Assembly: GCA_030446685.1 (NCBI GenBank)
Contig: JAUJMV010000006.1
Location: 80,954-136,576 of the forward strand
Length of the DNA stretch: 55,623 bases
DNA from: Thermomicrobiales bacterium
GTDB lineage: Bacteria; Chloroflexota; Chloroflexia; Thermomicrobiales; CADCWN01
Reading direction: 5' to 3'
The notes beneath the pieces are model-generated. The model ran no database searches and had not been told where the DNA came from. It worked only from the letters and a program-made list of their open reading frames with translations. The position numbers and the translations under genes are program-made. This document shows positions 43,459-51,657 of this stretch, piece after piece (position 1 is the stretch's first letter; the number at the start of each line of letters is the position of its first letter).

Positions 43459-43939
43459 ATGCAGGAGATGGCGCGGGAGATGGAGCGGACGACCTTCGTG
43501 AAGAAGGTCATTACCGACGTGCCGACCGACGTGCCCGCGAAGGAGGTGCTGGTCCGGGCGCAGGCGTTCTTCAAGGGGCACGGCTACCGCGCGACGCCCG
43601 GCGGCACGCCGAACACGGTGCGGCTGATGGGGCGGAACGAGGGGTGCTGCCGGCGGTGATCGGCGAGATCGGGGTGCGGACGACCAACCGCGGGCGGACG
43701 ATCGTCTCGTTCAGCGGCTACGGCGCGGGGTTGAGCGACCGGCTGCGCGAGTTCCACGAGGAGATGCGCGCGGCGCGCGCGAGGCGCGACCGGCGCGCCG
43801 CCCGTCCCGCGCGCCGGTGGCGGAGAGCCGGGCGCAGGTGCTGGAGGAGGCGCTGGAGCGGGCGGAGGCGACCGGCGCGGACAGCGTCGAGCACGCCTAC
43901 CGGCGCGACCGCTTCGAGTCGGAGGGGCCGGGGGAGTAG
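43459..43939 (+). pseudogene. Unrecognised small protein, two frameshifts
   Basis: ATG 43459 starts MQEMAREMERTTFVKKVITDVPTDVPAKEVLVRAQAFFKGHGYRATPGG..VRLMGRNEG. A shift near 43650 gives LPAVIGEIGVRTTNRGRTIVSFSGYGAGLSDRLREFHEEMRAARARRDR, and a second near 43805 gives VAESRAQVLEEALERAEATGADSVEHAYRRDRFESEG with TAG at 43937. The joined protein (about 158 residues) has an alpha/beta start and a charged helical end. It recalls small conserved proteins with a DUF1499-like or lipid-binding strand pattern, but I cannot name a family. It stands alone between repeats. Confidence 0.5.
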
Positions 43940-43969
43940 CGCGTGGAGCGCGGGGCGCGGGGCGGGCCG

Positions 43970-44078
43970 CCGACGACTGAAGTCGTCGCTGGGGGCTCGC
44001 TACGCTCGCCACGAAGTCCACCTCCGTGGACTGGGGCCACTGCCGGACCCGGCACGCTCCACGCTCCACGCTCCACCA
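43970..44078 (+). repeat. Interspersed repeat copy and ACGCTCC heptamer array
   Basis: CGACGACTGAAGTCGTCGCT (with its own GACGACTGAAGTCGTC hairpin) and GCCACGAAGTCCACCTCCGT, then GGACTGG. The AGTCCACCTCCGTGGACT part is a hairpin. The array CACGCTCCACGCTCCACGCT follows at 44053-44078, ending four bases before the cupin stop codon. Confidence 0.7.
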
Positions 44079-44081
44079 GCG

Positions 44082-44495
44082 TCAGTTCAGGCGGGCGCCG
44101 GCCGGGGCGGGGGGCTTGTTCTCGCGCTCGTGGCGGTGGTGCTCGCCGGCGTAGCTGATCGCGATGCGGATGGACGGGCGGTCGCCGTGGACCTGGATGA
44201 AGTGGAAGGTGTTGGCCGGGGCGATGATCCAGTCGCCGGCCGTGACGTGGATCGGCTCCGGCTGGCCTTCGAGGGTCCAGGAGAGTTCGCCCTCGTAGAT
44301 CGACCAGCACTCGTCGACGAGGTGGTAGTGCCAGTCGTTCTGGTGGCCGGGCGGCTGGCAGATGACGGTGATGATGTAGCGGTCGTTGATCACCAGCCGC
44401 TCGCTCCAGGGGGCGGCGCCGTGGCGGGCCTTCAGGTCTTCGATGCTGACCTTCAACTGGCTGGCGCTGAGGGTCGGGGTGGCGCTGGCGGTCAT
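44082..44495 (-). CDS. Cupin-domain protein
   Basis: 137 residues from ATG 44495 (GGGAGGAAG ahead). A single beta-barrel cupin: motif 1 as PPGHQNDWHYHLVDECWSIYEGELSW (metal-type His-x-His plus Glu/Asp) and motif 2 as GDWIIAPANTFHFIQVHG. Such small cupins are dioxygenases, isomerases or sugar/phenolic-binding proteins. The reaction is unknown. It lies 77 nt downstream of the methyltransferase gene on the same strand. Confidence 0.85.
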   Translation of the reverse strand: MTASATPTLSASQLKVSIEDLKARHGAAPWSERLVINDRYIITVICQPPGHQNDWHYHLVDECWSIYEGELSWTLEGQPEPIHVTAGDWIIAPANTFHFIQVHGDRPSIRIAISYAGEHHRHERENKPPAPAGARLN

Positions 44496-44572
44496 GGTGG
44501 TCTTCCTCCCTGTAGTGGCCCTGCCCCCGGCCCGGCCCAATGCCGGGGAGGGCAGGACGCCAATCGGTGGGC

Positions 44573-45358
44573 CTATGCCGTGGGCTTCCTGGCCAGGTAG
44601 TGGCTCCTGTCGATCGACTCGTCGTCGGTGATGGCGATATCACGGAAGCCGGCCGCTTCCAACATGCATTGGAACTCGCGGCGGCCGTACCAGCGCAGCC
44701 GCATCCGGTGCAACCCGGTGGCGGCCAGCCGGTCCTGCTGGAAGATTTCGAAGCGGATCCAGATCGTGTGTTGCTGCCGCAAGGGGTCGGTGTCCCGCAC
44801 CTCATGGCGGAGGACGGTCGCGCCGTCGTCGGAGCGGGTGACCACCCGCGCCAGGCGCCATTGCCGCGGAGGCGCCGTGAGGTCTTTCCAGGGTGTCGAA
44901 ATATCGACCAGGAACCGACCGCCGGGTTCCAGGTGGTGGTAGATGCGCCGTAGCACCTCCAGCGCCTCATCCCAATCGTGGAACAGTTGGATGGTGCCGT
45001 AGGCGCAGAAGACGGTGGCGTAGCGGCGCGGCAGAGCGAGATGCCGCGCCTCCTGCTGGTGCAACACAGGCGCAAGTCCGGCCCGGGTTGCCTTCCGGCG
45101 GCAGATCGCCAGCATGTCGGGGGAGTTATCGACGCCCTCTACGTCCATGCCCGCCCGCAGGGCAGGAAGTAATTGCCGGCCGGTGCCGCAGCCGATCTCC
45201 AGCACCGGGCCGGGGGACTCCGCGATGCCGCGCTGGTAGCCATCGTCAACTCCCGCCTCGGGGCCGTACCAGAGGTCGTACAACTCCGCCGCCAGGCCAA
45301 CATAGTCACCCTCGGCCGCGGAGTGTCCGCCATCGCTAGCGCCCGCGCCGGCCATCAT
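44573..45358 (-). CDS. Class I SAM-dependent methyltransferase
   Basis: About 261 residues. The N-terminus reads YVGLAAELYDLWYGPEAG. SAM-binding motif I is VLEIGCGTGRQLLPALRAG (about residues 50-68), then VEGVDNSPDMLAICRRKA and FCAYGTIQLFHDWDEALEVLRRIYHHLEPGGRFLVDIS, the usual post-I and motif II/III pattern. The C-terminal part with RWYGRREFQCMLEAAGFRDIAITDDES is typical of small-molecule methyltransferases. The acceptor is unknown. Start at ATG 45358 or the ATG one codon on. The upstream region is an ACGCTCC-type heptamer array (45355-45395), leaving only about 33 bases to the next gene's stop. Confidence 0.88.
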   Translation of the reverse strand: MMAGAGASDGGHSAAEGDYVGLAAELYDLWYGPEAGVDDGYQRGIAESPGPVLEIGCGTGRQLLPALRAGMDVEGVDNSPDMLAICRRKATRAGLAPVLHQQEARHLALPRRYATVFCAYGTIQLFHDWDEALEVLRRIYHHLEPGGRFLVDISTPWKDLTAPPRQWRLARVVTRSDDGATVLRHEVRDTDPLRQQHTIWIRFEIFQQDRLAATGLHRMRLRWYGRREFQCMLEAAGFRDIAITDDESIDRSHYLARKPTA

Positions 45359-45391
45359 CACGCTCCACACTCGACGCTCGACGCTCCACGC

Positions 45392-46471
45392 TCACGGGCG
45401 CGGGACGGCGGCGAGTTCGGGGAGGGCGGCGAGCTGGTCGTAGAGGCCCTTGTTGATGACGACGTGGCGCTGGGGCAGGCCGCCGAGGGCGACCTGCAGG
45501 GCGATCTCGGCGGCGCGGCTGCGGAGTTGCCGGACGCCCTCCTCGGCGTAGCCGGCGACGTGGGGGCTGAGGATCACGTTGTCGAGCGCGTGCAGCGGGC
45601 TGTCGGGGGCGAGCGGCTCCTCCTCGAAGACGTCGAGGCCGGCGCCGCCGAGCCGGCCGGCCTGGAGGGCGGCGATCAGGGCGGGCTCGTCGATCACCGG
45701 GCCGCGCGCGGTGTTGATCACCCAGGCGTCGGGCTTCATCAGGGCCAGCTTCTCGGCGTCGAGGAGGTGGCGGGTCTGGGGGCTGAGGAAGACGTGGACC
45801 GAGACGACGTCGGACTCGCGCAGCAGGTCGTCGAGGGGCAGGAGGGTGACGTCGTGGTCCTCGGCGACGCTGGCGGGGAGGAAGGGGTCGTGGGCGACGA
45901 TGCGGAAGCCGAAGGCGCGGGCGCGCTTGGCGGTGGCCTGGCCGATCGCGCCGAAGCCGATCAGGCCGAGGGTCTGGACCGAGGGGCGGTGGATGACCAT
46001 GCCCTCGGGGGTGCGGCGGCGGAGGCGGGACCACTCGCGGGTGCGGACGAAGCGATCGAGCTGGGTGACGCGGCGGTTGGCGGCGAGGATCAGCGCGAGG
46101 GCCTGGTTGGCGACGTCCTCGGTGATCGCGTCCGGCACGTTGGCGACGAGGACGCCGTGCGCGGTGGCAGCGTCGACGTCGATGTCGTTGTAGCCGACGT
46201 AGGGGCGCAGCAGGAGGCGGGTGGCGCGGAGCGCGGCGAAGAAGTCGGCGTCGAGCCGGTTGCCGCCGGCGACGACATCGCACTCCGCGACCGTCGCGGC
46301 GACCGCGCCGCCGTCGTCGCGCAGCGGGGTCGGGACGAGTTCGACGCCGGCGTCCAGGAGCATCGCCTGCATCAGGTCGTCGGGCTGCACACGCGGGACG
46401 TTGACCAGGGCGACGCGCCCCGGCTTGCGCCAGCGGTCGGGCTGTCGCCAGCGGTCGAGCATGTCGGTCAT
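45392..46471 (-). CDS. 2-hydroxyacid dehydrogenase family protein
   Basis: 359 residues from ATG 46471 (AAGGAGGAGG ahead). NAD-binding loop TLGLIGFGAIGQATAKRARAFG; catalytic Arg in INTARGPVIDEPALI, Glu in FEEEPLAPDSPL and His in LSPHVAGY. The N-terminal lobe (RPYVGYNDIDVDAATAHGVLVANVPDAITEDVANQALALILAANR) is typical of C-terminal-binding-protein/phosphoglycerate-dehydrogenase-like members. Likely reduces a sugar-derived 2-keto acid. Intact, in contrast to the frameshifted relative at 34935. The zinc alcohol dehydrogenase downstream (ends 46569 on the same strand, upstream by transcription) may belong to the same transcript. Confidence 0.9.
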   Translation of the reverse strand: MTDMLDRWRQPDRWRKPGRVALVNVPRVQPDDLMQAMLLDAGVELVPTPLRDDGGAVAATVAECDVVAGGNRLDADFFAALRATRLLLRPYVGYNDIDVDAATAHGVLVANVPDAITEDVANQALALILAANRRVTQLDRFVRTREWSRLRRRTPEGMVIHRPSVQTLGLIGFGAIGQATAKRARAFGFRIVAHDPFLPASVAEDHDVTLLPLDDLLRESDVVSVHVFLSPQTRHLLDAEKLALMKPDAWVINTARGPVIDEPALIAALQAGRLGGAGLDVFEEEPLAPDSPLHALDNVILSPHVAGYAEEGVRQLRSRAAEIALQVALGGLPQRHVVINKGLYDQLAALPELAAVPRP

Positions 46472-46568
46472 TCTGCCTCCTCCTTAGTTGAGTGCGGGGT
46501 GCGGAGTGCGGAGTGGGGAATAGGATCAGCCCCGGTTTCACGGGTGTTTCCGTTCTCCGCACACCACA

Positions 46569-47642
46569 TCACTCGAAGACGATGACGCCGCGGGCGACCT
46601 CGCCGCGCTCCATGGCGGCGAAGGCTTCGTTGGCCTCGTCGAGGGCGAAGCGACGGCTGATCAGTTCGTCGAGCTTGATGCGGCCGTGGCGATAGAGGTC
46701 GACGTAGCGCGGGAAGTCGATGGCGGGGCGGACGGAGCCGTAGTTGCAGCCGACCAGGGTCTTGCCGGTGCGCATCATGCCGACGGCGTTGATCGCGACG
46801 GTGGCCTCTTCGGGGGCGACGCCGACGACGACGGCGACTCCGCCCTTGCGGGTCGCCTCGTAGGCCTGGGCGATGGTGGCGGGGTTGCCGATGACCTCGA
46901 AGGCGTAGTCGGCGCCCCAGCCACCGGTGAGTTGCTTCACCCGCTCGACCGGGTCGCCCTCGCGCGCGTCGATCAGGTGGGTGGCGCCGAACTCCCGGGC
47001 GAGTTCGAGCTTGTAGGGGACGAGGTCGACGGCGATGATCCGCGCGGCGCCGGCGAGGACGGCGCCCTGCACCACGTTGAGCCCGACGCCGCCGAGGCCG
47101 ATCACCGCGACGCTGGCGCCCGGCTCGACCCGCGCGGTGGTGATCACCGCGCCGATGCCGGTGGTGACGCCGCAGGCGATCAGGGCGGCGGGTTCGAGGG
47201 GCATGTCGTCGGGGAGGACGACGAGGTTGCGGGCGTCGAGGTTGGCCCGCTCCGCGAAGGAGCCGACGTTGAGCAGGGGGGTGACGGCCTGGTCGCCGCG
47301 GCGCAGGCGGACGTGGGTGGGGTAGGGGGTGGCGCAGAGGTAGGGCTGACCGCGCTGGCAGAAGAAGCATTCGCCGCAGCGCACGCCGAAGGCGCTGACG
47401 ACGCGGTCGCCGGGGCGGACGCGGGTGACGCCCTCGCCGACGGCCTCCACCACGCCGGCCGCCTCGTGGCCGGGGACGAAGGGGGGCGCGACCCAGCTCT
47501 CGCGCTGGATATGGTGGAGATCGGAGTGGCAGACGCCGCTGGCGACGATGCGGACGCGGGCCTCGCCGGGCGCGGGGTCGGCGAGGTCGAGGTCTTCGAT
47601 GACGAGCGGGGCGCGGCGTTCCCAGAGCACGGCGGCCTTCAC
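46569..47642 (-). CDS. Zinc-dependent alcohol dehydrogenase (MDR family)
   Basis: 357 residues from GTG 47642 (GGAGG seven bases ahead). Catalytic zinc ligands: Cys in ASGVCHSDLHH, His in VPGHEAAGVVEAVG, and Cys in LIACGVTTGIGA. The structural zinc lobe is C-x-x-C-x-x-C-x7-C (CGECFFCQRGQPYLC). Cofactor loop: VAVIGLGGVGLNVVQGAVLAGA, with Asp in IAVDLVPYK favouring NAD. The length and CGVTTGIGA segment resemble class III/formaldehyde-type enzymes and mycothiol-type dehydrogenases. Oxidises an alcohol or hemithioacetal. Followed on the same strand by the 2-hydroxyacid dehydrogenase. Confidence 0.92.
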   Translation of the reverse strand: MKAAVLWERRAPLVIEDLDLADPAPGEARVRIVASGVCHSDLHHIQRESWVAPPFVPGHEAAGVVEAVGEGVTRVRPGDRVVSAFGVRCGECFFCQRGQPYLCATPYPTHVRLRRGDQAVTPLLNVGSFAERANLDARNLVVLPDDMPLEPAALIACGVTTGIGAVITTARVEPGASVAVIGLGGVGLNVVQGAVLAGAARIIAVDLVPYKLELAREFGATHLIDAREGDPVERVKQLTGGWGADYAFEVIGNPATIAQAYEATRKGGVAVVVGVAPEEATVAINAVGMMRTGKTLVGCNYGSVRPAIDFPRYVDLYRHGRIKLDELISRRFALDEANEAFAAMERGEVARGVIVFE

Positions 47643-48062
47643 GATGCACCTCCTCCATGCGGCAACCACTGGTGCGGGGGCACCCCCCGGCCCTCCGATG
47701 TCGTGGGGCGGAAGCCGGGGGCGGCCGCGTGTCTCCTCGGGAAGGCTGGGCCTGCGCCGCCGCCCGAAGCACGCTTGTCCCGGAATTGCCCGCATGGTAT
47801 CGTGGATGGGCCATGCAAGCAAGCGGTTGGCGGCGAGAGAGCCCCCCAGCCCCCCAACTTTGGGGGGAGCGGGACGCGGGTGGAGGGGTCGCCCCACGGA
47901 GCGGATCCGGCTGGCCGCGGTCCGCTCCCGCCGGGATTGGGGGGCCGGAGGGCGCTCCCATCTGACGAGCCGCCGCCATGTGGAGAATGCATCCGCCCGG
48001 CGCGCTGAGGGGGGTCGAGCCGGGGCGGTGGCACGGGGGACGATGGGAGGGGAGGAGGGGGC
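47643..48062. repeat. Divergent intergenic region with a long hairpin repeat
   Basis: CCCCCCAACTTTGGGGGG at 47849-47866 is a perfect 8-bp stem with a CT turn, of the same type as copies near 36305, 43251 and 43330. On the plus strand TTGTCC, 17 bases, TATCGT (about 47775-47803) is a weak promoter candidate for the rightward gene at 48063. No gene is supported. Confidence 0.5.
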
Positions 48063-49154
48063 ATGTCGGGCGAGCGGGTCTGTTCGGCCGCGGAGTTGGA
48101 GCGGTTCGTCCGCGAGGTCTGCCGGGGGGTAGGGGCGGAGGAGGACATCGCGGGGGAGGTCGCGGGGCATCTGGTGCGCGCGAACCTGGCGGGGCACGAC
48201 TCGCACGGCGTCCTGCGGCTGCCGTGGTACGTCGCGCAGTGCGACCGGGGGCAGATCGTGCCGGCGGCGCGGCCGCGGGTGATCCGCGAGACGGCGGTGA
48301 CGGCGCTGGTCGACGCGGGGCACGGCTTCGGGCAGTATTCGACCGTCATCGCGCTGGAGGAGGCGCTGCGGCGGGCGCGCGAGCACGGGGTGGCGGCGGT
48401 CGCCGTCCGCCGCTCGAACCACATCGGGCGGCTGGGGGAGTACGCCGAGCGGGCGGCGCGCGCGGGGCTGGTCGGGATCACGACGGTCGGGGCGACGGGC
48501 CGCCGCGCCGGGATCGTCGCGCCGTTCGGCGGGCGCGCGCGGTTCCTGGGGACGAACCCGTGGGCGATCGGGGTGCCGGCGGGGGCGGGGCAGCCGCTGA
48601 TCTACGACGGGGCGACCTCGGCGATCGCGGAGGGGAAGATCCGGGTCGCGCAGTCGAAGGGGGCGGCGCTGCCGCCGGGCTGCATCATCGATCGGGAGGG
48701 GCGGCCGGCGGCGCTGCCGGACGATTTCTACGGCGGCGGCGCGCTCCTGCCGCTCGGCGGGGCGACCGGTGGGCACAAGGGCTACGGGCTGGCGCTGGCG
48801 TCGGCGCTGATCGGCGGGCTGGCGATGATCGACGGGGACGAGACGGTCCCGGCGAGCGGCGCGGCGGACCCGACGGCGGGCGACGACCGGGGGCGGATGG
48901 GCGGGGTCTTCGTGATCGCGATCGACCCGGCGGCGTTCGGGGAGCGGGCGAGCTACGAGGGGCTGGTCGGGGAGGCGCTGGCGGCGGCGAAGCGGGTGCC
49001 ACCGGCGGCGGGGGTGGCGGAGGTGCTGGTGCCGGGCGAGCCGGAGGCGGGGTCGCGCGGCCGGCGCGAGCGGGAGGGGATCCCGATTCCGGAGACGATT
49101 TGGGGGCAGTTGGCGGAGGTCGGCGGGCGCTACGGGGTGGCGCTGCCGGAGTAA
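48063..49154 (+). CDS. Ldh-family malate/L-lactate/ureidoglycolate-type dehydrogenase
   Basis: 363 residues from ATG 48063 (GGAGGAGGGGG ahead). LDH_2 family: LVRANLAGHDSHGVLRLPWYV with the conserved D-S-H-G, VAAVAVRRSNHIGRLGEYAERAARAG, RFLGTNPWAIGVPAG, IYDGATSAIAEGKIRVAQSKGAALP and GGHKGYGLALASALIGGL. This branch (DSHG, SNHIGRLG) covers malate, sulfolactate, ureidoglycolate and 2,3-diketogulonate oxidoreductases. It differs clearly from the paralogue at 16089. Divergent from the alcohol dehydrogenase, which may act in the same pathway. Confidence 0.9.
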   Translation: MSGERVCSAAELERFVREVCRGVGAEEDIAGEVAGHLVRANLAGHDSHGVLRLPWYVAQCDRGQIVPAARPRVIRETAVTALVDAGHGFGQYSTVIALEEALRRAREHGVAAVAVRRSNHIGRLGEYAERAARAGLVGITTVGATGRRAGIVAPFGGRARFLGTNPWAIGVPAGAGQPLIYDGATSAIAEGKIRVAQSKGAALPPGCIIDREGRPAALPDDFYGGGALLPLGGATGGHKGYGLALASALIGGLAMIDGDETVPASGAADPTAGDDRGRMGGVFVIAIDPAAFGERASYEGLVGEALAAAKRVPPAAGVAEVLVPGEPEAGSRGRREREGIPIPETIWGQLAEVGGRYGVALPE

Positions 49155-49254
49155 ACGTCTCCCGATGCCCGAACGCTGGGGTACGGGGAGTGGGGAGGGC
49201 GCGGGGCGGTCTGCGCTCAAGTGCGGGATCGGCGCGCCGGTTTGGGCTGCCTCC

Positions 49255-49360
49255 ACTGTCCGGGGCAGATGCGGCCAGTCGCGATGCCAGCGTCCTCTTG
49301 GCTCCCCGACGACCACAAGTCGTCGCGGCGCCCTGGCGCACACCGTCTGATATACTCGGG
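49255..49360 (+). repeat. 100-bp direct repeat with promoter element, copy 1
   Basis: Contains CGGCCAGTCGCGATGCCAGC, GTCCTC, CCACAAGTCGTCGCGGCG, then TGGCGCACACC and TGATATACT (TATACT 49351-49356). The same words in the same order recur at 49727-49830. No gene begins downstream of this copy before the second. A palindrome of the GTAGGGGCGGG..CCCGCC type lies at 49560-49583. Confidence 0.7.
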
Positions 49361-49726
49361 ATCTTGGCCCACTGTCCGATCAACGCGTCAAGAACGGCGC
49401 CGGTCGCGGGCGCACGCCCGCCCGTGGTCACGCCGACGTGCCCCATGCCGCCCTACCTGCGCTGCAGCGTTGGGCCGACACCCTGGTCCGGGGACCCCGT
49501 GCTGACTGCCGGGAGCATCCGGCGCCGGTACCGGCGAGGCGGGCGGTGGCTTGCGCGCGGCGGGTTTGCAACCCGCCCCTACCAGACCGACGAGCCGTCC
49601 TAATCACGCGCCGAGTGGCGGACGCACCCCTACCCCCCGCGCCGACCCCGCAGGTCGCAGTAGTTCGGAGTCGGGTAGTCGGGTAGTCGGATAAAGGGGA
49701 GGGACGAGGTGTCGCGCGAGCGAGCC

Positions 49727-49830
49727 ATTCGGCCGGTCGCGATGCCAGCGTCCTCTACCCGATTACCCGACTCCTGGCGAACGTCAGCCACGAGTTGTCG
49801 CGGCGAGATGGCGCATCCTCTGGTATACTG
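49727..49830 (+). repeat. 100-bp direct repeat with extended -10 promoter, copy 2
   Basis: Contains CGGCCGGTCGCGATGCCAGC, GTCCTC, CCACGAGTTGTCGCGGCG, then TGGCGCATCC and TGGTATACT. TGG-TATACT is an extended -10 box ending at 49829, 90 bases before the methyltransferase start. Between the copies, GGGTAGTCGGGTAGTCGG repeats occur (about 49673-49690). Confidence 0.7.
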
Positions 49831-49918
49831 CCGCGGCGATCGCGTTCGGTCGCTTGTGTCGCCGATCCCGCGCTGGCCGCCGGTCGGGGCGGCACATCCT
49901 CCATGCACCGGGGCGCCG

Positions 49919-50602
49919 ATGACCACCTCGCCGGTCCGGGCGGCCTACACGCAATGGGCCGCCACCTACGACACCGATCGCAACCTGACGCGCGATCTCG
50001 ACCGGCTGGTCACCCGCACGGTGCTGGCCGGGCGCCGCTACCGCGCCATCCATGGAAATCGGCTGCGGGACCGGCAAGAACACGGCCCTGCTCGCGCGGA
50101 TCGGCGATCAGGTGCAGGCCCTGGATTTCTCGGCGGGAATGCTCGCGGAGGCCAAGGCCAAGGGGTTCGGCCTGGCGGTGACCTTCGTCGTGGCCGATCT
50201 CACGCGCCCTGGCCCCGCGCCGATCGCTCGGCGGATCTGGTCGCCTGCAATCTGGTGCTGGAGCACATCGCCGATCTCGGCTTCGTCTTCGCCGAGGCGG
50301 CGCGGACCCTGGCGCCCGCCGGCCACCTGTTGATCTGCGAGATCCACCCGTTCCGGCAGTACCTGGGCGGCAAGGCCGCCTTCCAGCGGGAGCAGGACCG
50401 CGTCGAAATCCCGGCATTCGTGCATCACTTCTCCGATTTCCTCGAAGGGCGCGGCGCGCGCCGGCTTCACCCTGCTCAGTTGCCGGGAGTGGTGGGACGA
50501 CGACGACCGGCGCGCGCCACCGCGGCTGGTGTCGTTCCTGTTCGCGGCCGGACCGGGCGGCGCCAGCGAGGGCAGCCCCCGGCGCCACCGGGGCGAGCGT
50601 GA
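49919..50602 (+). pseudogene. SAM-dependent methyltransferase, frameshifted
   Basis: ATG 49919 starts VRAAYTQWAATYDTDRNLTRDLDRLVTRTVLAG. A shift near 50050 leads to MEIGCGTGKNTALLARIGDQVQALDFSAGMLAEAKAKG (SAM motif I), then another near 50215 to SADLVACNLVLEHIADLGFVFAEAARTLAPAGHLLICEIHPFRQYLGGKAAF. A last shift near 50450 gives GFTLLSCREWWDDDDRRAPPRLVSFLFAAGP. All elements of a UbiE/BioC-like small methyltransferase (about 225 residues) are present. The 3' end is approximate. Substrate unknown. An extended -10 promoter lies upstream. Confidence 0.75.
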
Positions 50603-50689
50603 CGAGATCCCGACCGGCGTTACCGCCATTATGGCGACGTGTCAGCGGCACGGGGGAAGCCATGGCCGCGATGAGGGAGGGGCGAGGGC

Positions 50690-50923
50690 ATGACCGAATT
50701 GCCGAAGTATCACACGCCCGAGCAGGGGGCGAGCGTCTTGCTCGGACCGATCCAGGCCGCGCTCAGCGAGCTCGAAGGGCGCGCCGAGCATTATCTGGAG
50801 CGGATCAGGCTGGCCGAGGGTGACGAGGGGCGGCTGCGCGCCGCCCACCGGGCGCTGGCGACGGCCCGCGCGGAGATCGAGCGGCTGCGGTCCGAGGGCG
50901 CCGCGCCGGAGGGGGAGGGATGA
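50690..50923 (+). CDS. Small coiled-coil protein of unknown function
   Basis: 77 residues from ATG 50690 (GAGGGAGGGG ahead). Mostly one long charged helix (LLGPIQAALSELEGRAEHYLERIRLAEGDEGRLRAAHRALATARAEIERLRSEG), likely a coiled coil. The stop overlaps the next gene's start by four bases (ATGA), so it is translationally coupled to the uronate-dehydrogenase-like gene. No family recognised. Confidence 0.6.
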   Translation: MTELPKYHTPEQGASVLLGPIQAALSELEGRAEHYLERIRLAEGDEGRLRAAHRALATARAEIERLRSEGAAPEGEG

Positions 50924-51657
50924 GCGAGCCGAAGAAGCGGGTGCTGATCACCGGGGCGGGCGGGCGGATCGGCAGCAGCCTGGCGGAGCAGTTGCGGGAG
51001 CGCTACGCGCTGCGGCTGCACTACCACCGGACGGTGCCGGAGTCGCCGCCGGCGGACCATGTGGTGGCGAATATCGCGAACTACGAGGAGATCGCGCCGG
51101 CGCTGGCGGGGATGGACGCGGTGGTCCACCTGGCGGGGGACCCGCGGGTGGGGGCGCCGTGGGAGGATATCCACGAGCGCAACATCGTCGGGGCGCGCAA
51201 CGTCTTCGAGGCGGCGCGGCAGGCGGGGGTGCGGAAGATCGTCTTCGCCTCGACCAATCATGTGATGGGGATGTACGACCGGGACCGGCAGTGGCCGATC
51301 TACGGCAACCAGCCGGTGCGGCCCGATTCGCTCTACGGGGTGTCGAAGGCGTTCGGGGAGGCGCTGGGGCGGTACTACGCCGATCAGTACGGGCTCTCGG
51401 TGATCTGCCTGCGGATCGGCTGGTTCCTGCCGAAGCCGCACAACGAGATCAGCCGCTGGATGTGGCTGAGCCCGCGCGACGGGGCGCAGGTGACCTGGCG
51501 GGCGATCGAGAGCGACCTGGGGTTCGGCGTCTTCTACGCGATCTCGGCGAACGGCGGGCGGCACTGGGACATCACCGACACGATCGAGCGGCTGGGCTAC
51601 CGCCCGGAGGACGACGCGGAGCGGTTCCTGGCGGAGGCCGGGCGGGGGGCGGGGTGA
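50920..51657 (+). CDS. NAD-dependent epimerase/dehydratase, uronate-dehydrogenase-like
   Basis: 245 residues of the extended short-chain dehydrogenase fold. NAD loop VLITGAGGRIGSSLAEQL; VVHLAGDPRVGAPWEDIHERNIVGARNVFEAARQAGVRKIVFASTNHVMGMY; the catalytic Y-x-x-x-K is Tyr139/Lys143 in DSLYGVSKAFGEALGRYYADQYGLSV. The FAS(S/T)NHV-x-G and PDSLYGVSKAFGE signatures are those of uronate dehydrogenases, which oxidise galacturonate or glucuronate to the aldarolactone. With a KdgD-like dehydratase (36372) and a sugar-acid dehydratase (21561) this suggests oxidative uronate breakdown. Coupled to the small coiled-coil gene upstream. Confidence 0.85.
   Translation: MSEPKKRVLITGAGGRIGSSLAEQLRERYALRLHYHRTVPESPPADHVVANIANYEEIAPALAGMDAVVHLAGDPRVGAPWEDIHERNIVGARNVFEAARQAGVRKIVFASTNHVMGMYDRDRQWPIYGNQPVRPDSLYGVSKAFGEALGRYYADQYGLSVICLRIGWFLPKPHNEISRWMWLSPRDGAQVTWRAIESDLGFGVFYAISANGGRHWDITDTIERLGYRPEDDAERFLAEAGRGAG

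Noticed and set aside
46569-49343. A 924-codon frame extending the alcohol dehydrogenase upstream
   Set aside because: Only the part from GTG 47642 shows the dehydrogenase family. The extension is antisense to the Ldh gene and lacks domains.
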